The notes under the pieces are model-generated. The model was not told the DNA's origin and did not search any database. It was given only the letters and a program-made list of their open reading frames with translations. Positions 62,222-64,000 of a DNA stretch of 64,000 nucleotides are shown here, piece by piece. The position numbers and the translations under genes are program-made. Origin of the DNA: an uncultured Eubacteriales bacterium (GTDB lineage: Bacteria > Bacillota > Clostridia > Monoglobales > Monoglobaceae); NCBI GenBank assembly GCA_958352815.1, contig CATWQA010000005.1:1-64000 (forward strand), read 5' to 3'. Each line of letters starts with the position of its first letter. Position 1 is the stretch's first letter.

Positions 62222-63097
62222 CTAGTCACCATACAGCCCTGCTCGGTCGTTTACTACATACAGGCGCATCATGTCCTCAGTTAAATTCAGCTTGCCCTCG
62301 TCGTCGCCTTTTAAATAGCCCTTGTCTACCAGCTTTGTTATTGTCGGAACCGCCCAAACAGGCATATTGCCGTCAATATAGTCATATCTTGCCATTTGTT
62401 TTTCAAGACCATAAATAGCGTTTGTGTTTCTGTCAATGTCAGCTCCGATAATGTTTATAATTTTGTCTTGGCTGTCGTTCTTGGCTTTAAGCTCCTCGTA
62501 TTCTTGGCTCATAAGTTCAACCTCGCTTTCCGATACATATTTAACTCCGAAATAGTCGCAGACGCCCATGCAGATTGCGGCGGCGTACAGATCTTTGCCC
62601 CTGTCGCTTGCCAAAAATCGGTTGTCGCTGTAGTTGTCAATAAACCCAGTCTCAACCAAAACGGCAGGCATATCAGTGTGCAGGATTACCGCAAAGTTTG
62701 CCGTTTTAACCCCTCGGTCATACCTGCCTGTTTCTTCGATTAGTCGTTTCTGTACAAGCTCCGCCAATCTCCCCGCATCGCTGTCAAGACTGACGCAGTA
62801 GGTCTCGGTACCGTACGCCTTAGTGTTGGCGGAATTACAGTGTATTGAAATAAACACGTCCGCCTCCCAGGAGTTGGCGTCGTTATACCTGCCTGCAAGA
62901 CTGGCGTTCAGTCCGTCGGCAACCGTGTCGTAAATGCTTTCTCTGCTCATTTTAACGGCAAATCCGTTTTTCAGCAGGAGCGCTTTTAGTTTAATCCCGA
63001 TTTCCACGGTTATATCCTGTTCCCTAAGTCCGTATCCCACAGCGCCGGTGTCGGCTCCGGAGTGGTTGTGCCCCGGGTCGATATAAACCTTTGCCAT
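62222..63097 (-). CDS. N-acetylmuramoyl-L-alanine amidase, endolysin-like
   Basis: This 291-residue zinc amidase of the Amidase_3 type cuts the bond between muramic acid and the stem peptide. The motifs are the first zinc His in 'DPGHNHSG', Glu in 'ITVEIG', the second His in 'ISIHCNSA', and the catalytic Glu in 'LVETGFIDN'. The catalytic domain spans about 1-175. The C-terminal 50 residues ('TKLVDKGYLKGDDEGKLNLTEDMMRL') form a small domain I associate with phage endolysins. It has no signal peptide. I chose ATG 63097, which has AGGAGG upstream. It may be a phage remnant or work through lysis; autolysin function is less likely without export. Confidence 0.92.
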   Translation of the reverse strand: MAKVYIDPGHNHSGADTGAVGYGLREQDITVEIGIKLKALLLKNGFAVKMSRESIYDTVADGLNASLAGRYNDANSWEADVFISIHCNSANTKAYGTETYCVSLDSDAGRLAELVQKRLIEETGRYDRGVKTANFAVILHTDMPAVLVETGFIDNYSDNRFLASDRGKDLYAAAICMGVCDYFGVKYVSESEVELMSQEYEELKAKNDSQDKIINIIGADIDRNTNAIYGLEKQMARYDYIDGNMPVWAVPTITKLVDKGYLKGDDEGKLNLTEDMMRLYVVNDRAGLYGD

Positions 63098-63157
63098 ATT
63101 TTCACCTCCTACAAAACTGTCAGTACCTTCCATTACCGTAAAACCAAAGTTTGCTCC

Positions 63158-63186
63158 TTGACAAACTGCGCTTGTTGGAGTAGAAT
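63158..63186 (+). promoter_or_regulatory. Promoter of hydF
   Basis: TTGACA (63158-63163) and TAGAAT (63181-63186) are 17 bp apart. The start should be near 63193, about 35 bp before the hydF start codon. The amidase gene diverges on the other strand. Confidence 0.82.
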
Positions 63187-63227
63187 TATCATAATTATAA
63201 ACTAACTAAAGCAAGGACGTGGTAACA

Positions 63228-64000
63228 ATGGAAAAAACTCCACAATCTATGCGCAAGCATATTACTATTTTCGGAAATACAAATGTCGGAAAATCCACTT
63301 TGTTTAATAAATTATTAGGTCAGGAAGCGGCAATCGTGTCAGAAGTCAGCGGTACTACCACCGACCCTGTTACAAAGTCGATGGAGCTTATCCCCTATGG
63401 TCCTGTTGTCCTCATTGACACGGCAGGGCTCAATGATGAGACGGAGCTGGGTGAGCAGAGAACCGCCAAGACTCTTGATATAATAAAACGTACTGACCTA
63501 ATATTATATGTCAGAGATGTCAATTGTGAGAACGTTCTGGAGCCGATTAAGTTTGACAAAAAAATCCCGATTATACCTGTTTTCACAAAATGCGACCTTG
63601 CGGACGCAAAGACCCTAAACAGCGTCAGTGCGGAGTTCCCCAATTCAGTTTTGATTTTCGACTATAATGAGAAGAGTATGGAAAGCCTGCAAAAGCGAAT
63701 GATAGAGGAGCTGAGTAAGCAGGAGAGGGACGATGACACTGTTATCGGAAATCTGATGCCTAAGGGCAGCAATATTGTCATGGTTTGTCCTATTGACAGT
63801 GAAGCTCCCAAGGGCAGGCTTATTCTTCCCCAGGTTCAGCTTATCAGAGACTGCCTTGACTACGGCATGAAGGCGTACGTCACCACGGAGACAACACTCT
63901 CCGATGCGCTTAATGACTTAAAGCGGGTGGATTTGGTAGTGACGGATTCCCAGGCGTTCAGAATTGTTGATAAGATTGTTCCCAAGGATATTATGCTCAC
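63228..64000 (+). CDS. hydF: [FeFe]-hydrogenase maturation GTPase HydF (cut by the window end)
   Basis: The first 257 residues are present. HydF is the scaffold on which the diiron centre of [FeFe] hydrogenase is assembled with HydE and HydG. The N-terminal GTPase domain (about 8-165) shows G1 'GNTNVGKST', G3 'DTAG' and G4 'TKCD'. The following dimerisation domain starts near 170 ('GDRS'-type replaced by 'NLMPKGSNIVMVCPID', 'PKGRLILPQVQLIRD'), which is HydF-specific. The C-terminal iron-sulphur domain lies beyond the window. AAGGA precedes the ATG. It implies hydrogen metabolism in this organism. Confidence 0.95.
   Translation, partial: MEKTPQSMRKHITIFGNTNVGKSTLFNKLLGQEAAIVSEVSGTTTDPVTKSMELIPYGPVVLIDTAGLNDETELGEQRTAKTLDIIKRTDLILYVRDVNCENVLEPIKFDKKIPIIPVFTKCDLADAKTLNSVSAEFPNSVLIFDYNEKSMESLQKRMIEELSKQERDDDTVIGNLMPKGSNIVMVCPIDSEAPKGRLILPQVQLIRDCLDYGMKAYVTTETTLSDALNDLKRVDLVVTDSQAFRIVDKIVPKDIML

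Noticed and set aside
1..64000. tRNA and rRNA genes
   Set aside because: No cloverleaf or rRNA-like segment was noticed in any gap on either strand.

Overview
The window reads as a Gram-positive, anaerobic, spore-lineage member of the Clostridia. The evidence is a V-type ATP synthase operon, a class III fructose-1,6-bisphosphatase, an [FeFe]-hydrogenase maturase (HydF), a rubredoxin/rubrerythrin peroxidase under a PerR-like regulator, a SpoIIID homologue, and many S-layer-homology (SLH) surface proteins. An SLH-bearing, CE12-like esterase suggests a gut or plant-polysaccharide lifestyle. The species cannot be fixed from sequence alone; a pectin-degrading relative such as Monoglobus would fit, but that is a guess.

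Layout. (1) 1-15,000, + strand, visibly GC-rich: a run of seven genes for exported proteins. They are a small unknown protein, a lipoprotein, an SLH+CAP protein, a 2269-residue SLH giant, an fn3-like secreted protein, an SLH/fn3 protein and a BspA-type leucine-rich-repeat SLH protein. The run ends at a strong intrinsic terminator. (2) 15,000-17,060: the remains of a Tn916/Tn1549-type regulatory cassette (sigma factor plus a cut-off helix-turn-helix gene) fused to an orphan ABC-2 permease. (3) 17,150-44,500, almost all - strand and AT-rich: an integrative conjugative element. Reading from its tyrosine integrase (44.3 kb) leftwards, it carries two regulator-like genes, a promoter with tandem 11-bp repeats and a leader terminator, and type IV secretion genes (VirB2-like, VirB6-like, NlpC/P60-3D hydrolase, PrgI/VirB3, VirB4, VirD4). 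It also carries DUF5697, an S1-domain protein, a 1838-residue SLH adhesin, an IS200-like insertion, an XRE regulator, a candidate structured RNA, a DUF3268 zinc-finger protein, a sigma factor and a signal peptidase. I see no recognisable relaxase. (4) 44,500-64,000, intermediate composition: chromosomal housekeeping genes. These are rubrerythrin and PerR, citrate synthase, SpoIIID, the nine-gene Na+-type V-ATPase operon, fbp, a giant secreted SGNH esterase, an endolysin-like amidase and the start of hydF.

How parts work together. The element makes its own secretion channel, cell-wall hydrolase, surface adhesin, signal peptidase and sigma factor, so it could remodel the host surface to aid contact and transfer. 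The most unusual signal is an approximately 245-nt - strand transcript at 18,552-18,800. It has a consensus promoter, a long multi-helix arm, a second hairpin whose loop is perfectly complementary (8 nt) to the first loop, and a terminator stem closing the 3' part. It lies directly upstream of the DUF3268-sigma-signal peptidase operon. Other unexplained signals are three 18-bp-spaced iteron-like repeats at 33,153-33,206, the 11-bp tandem repeats plus leader terminator before the transfer operon, and a large perfect inverted repeat beside the integrase.
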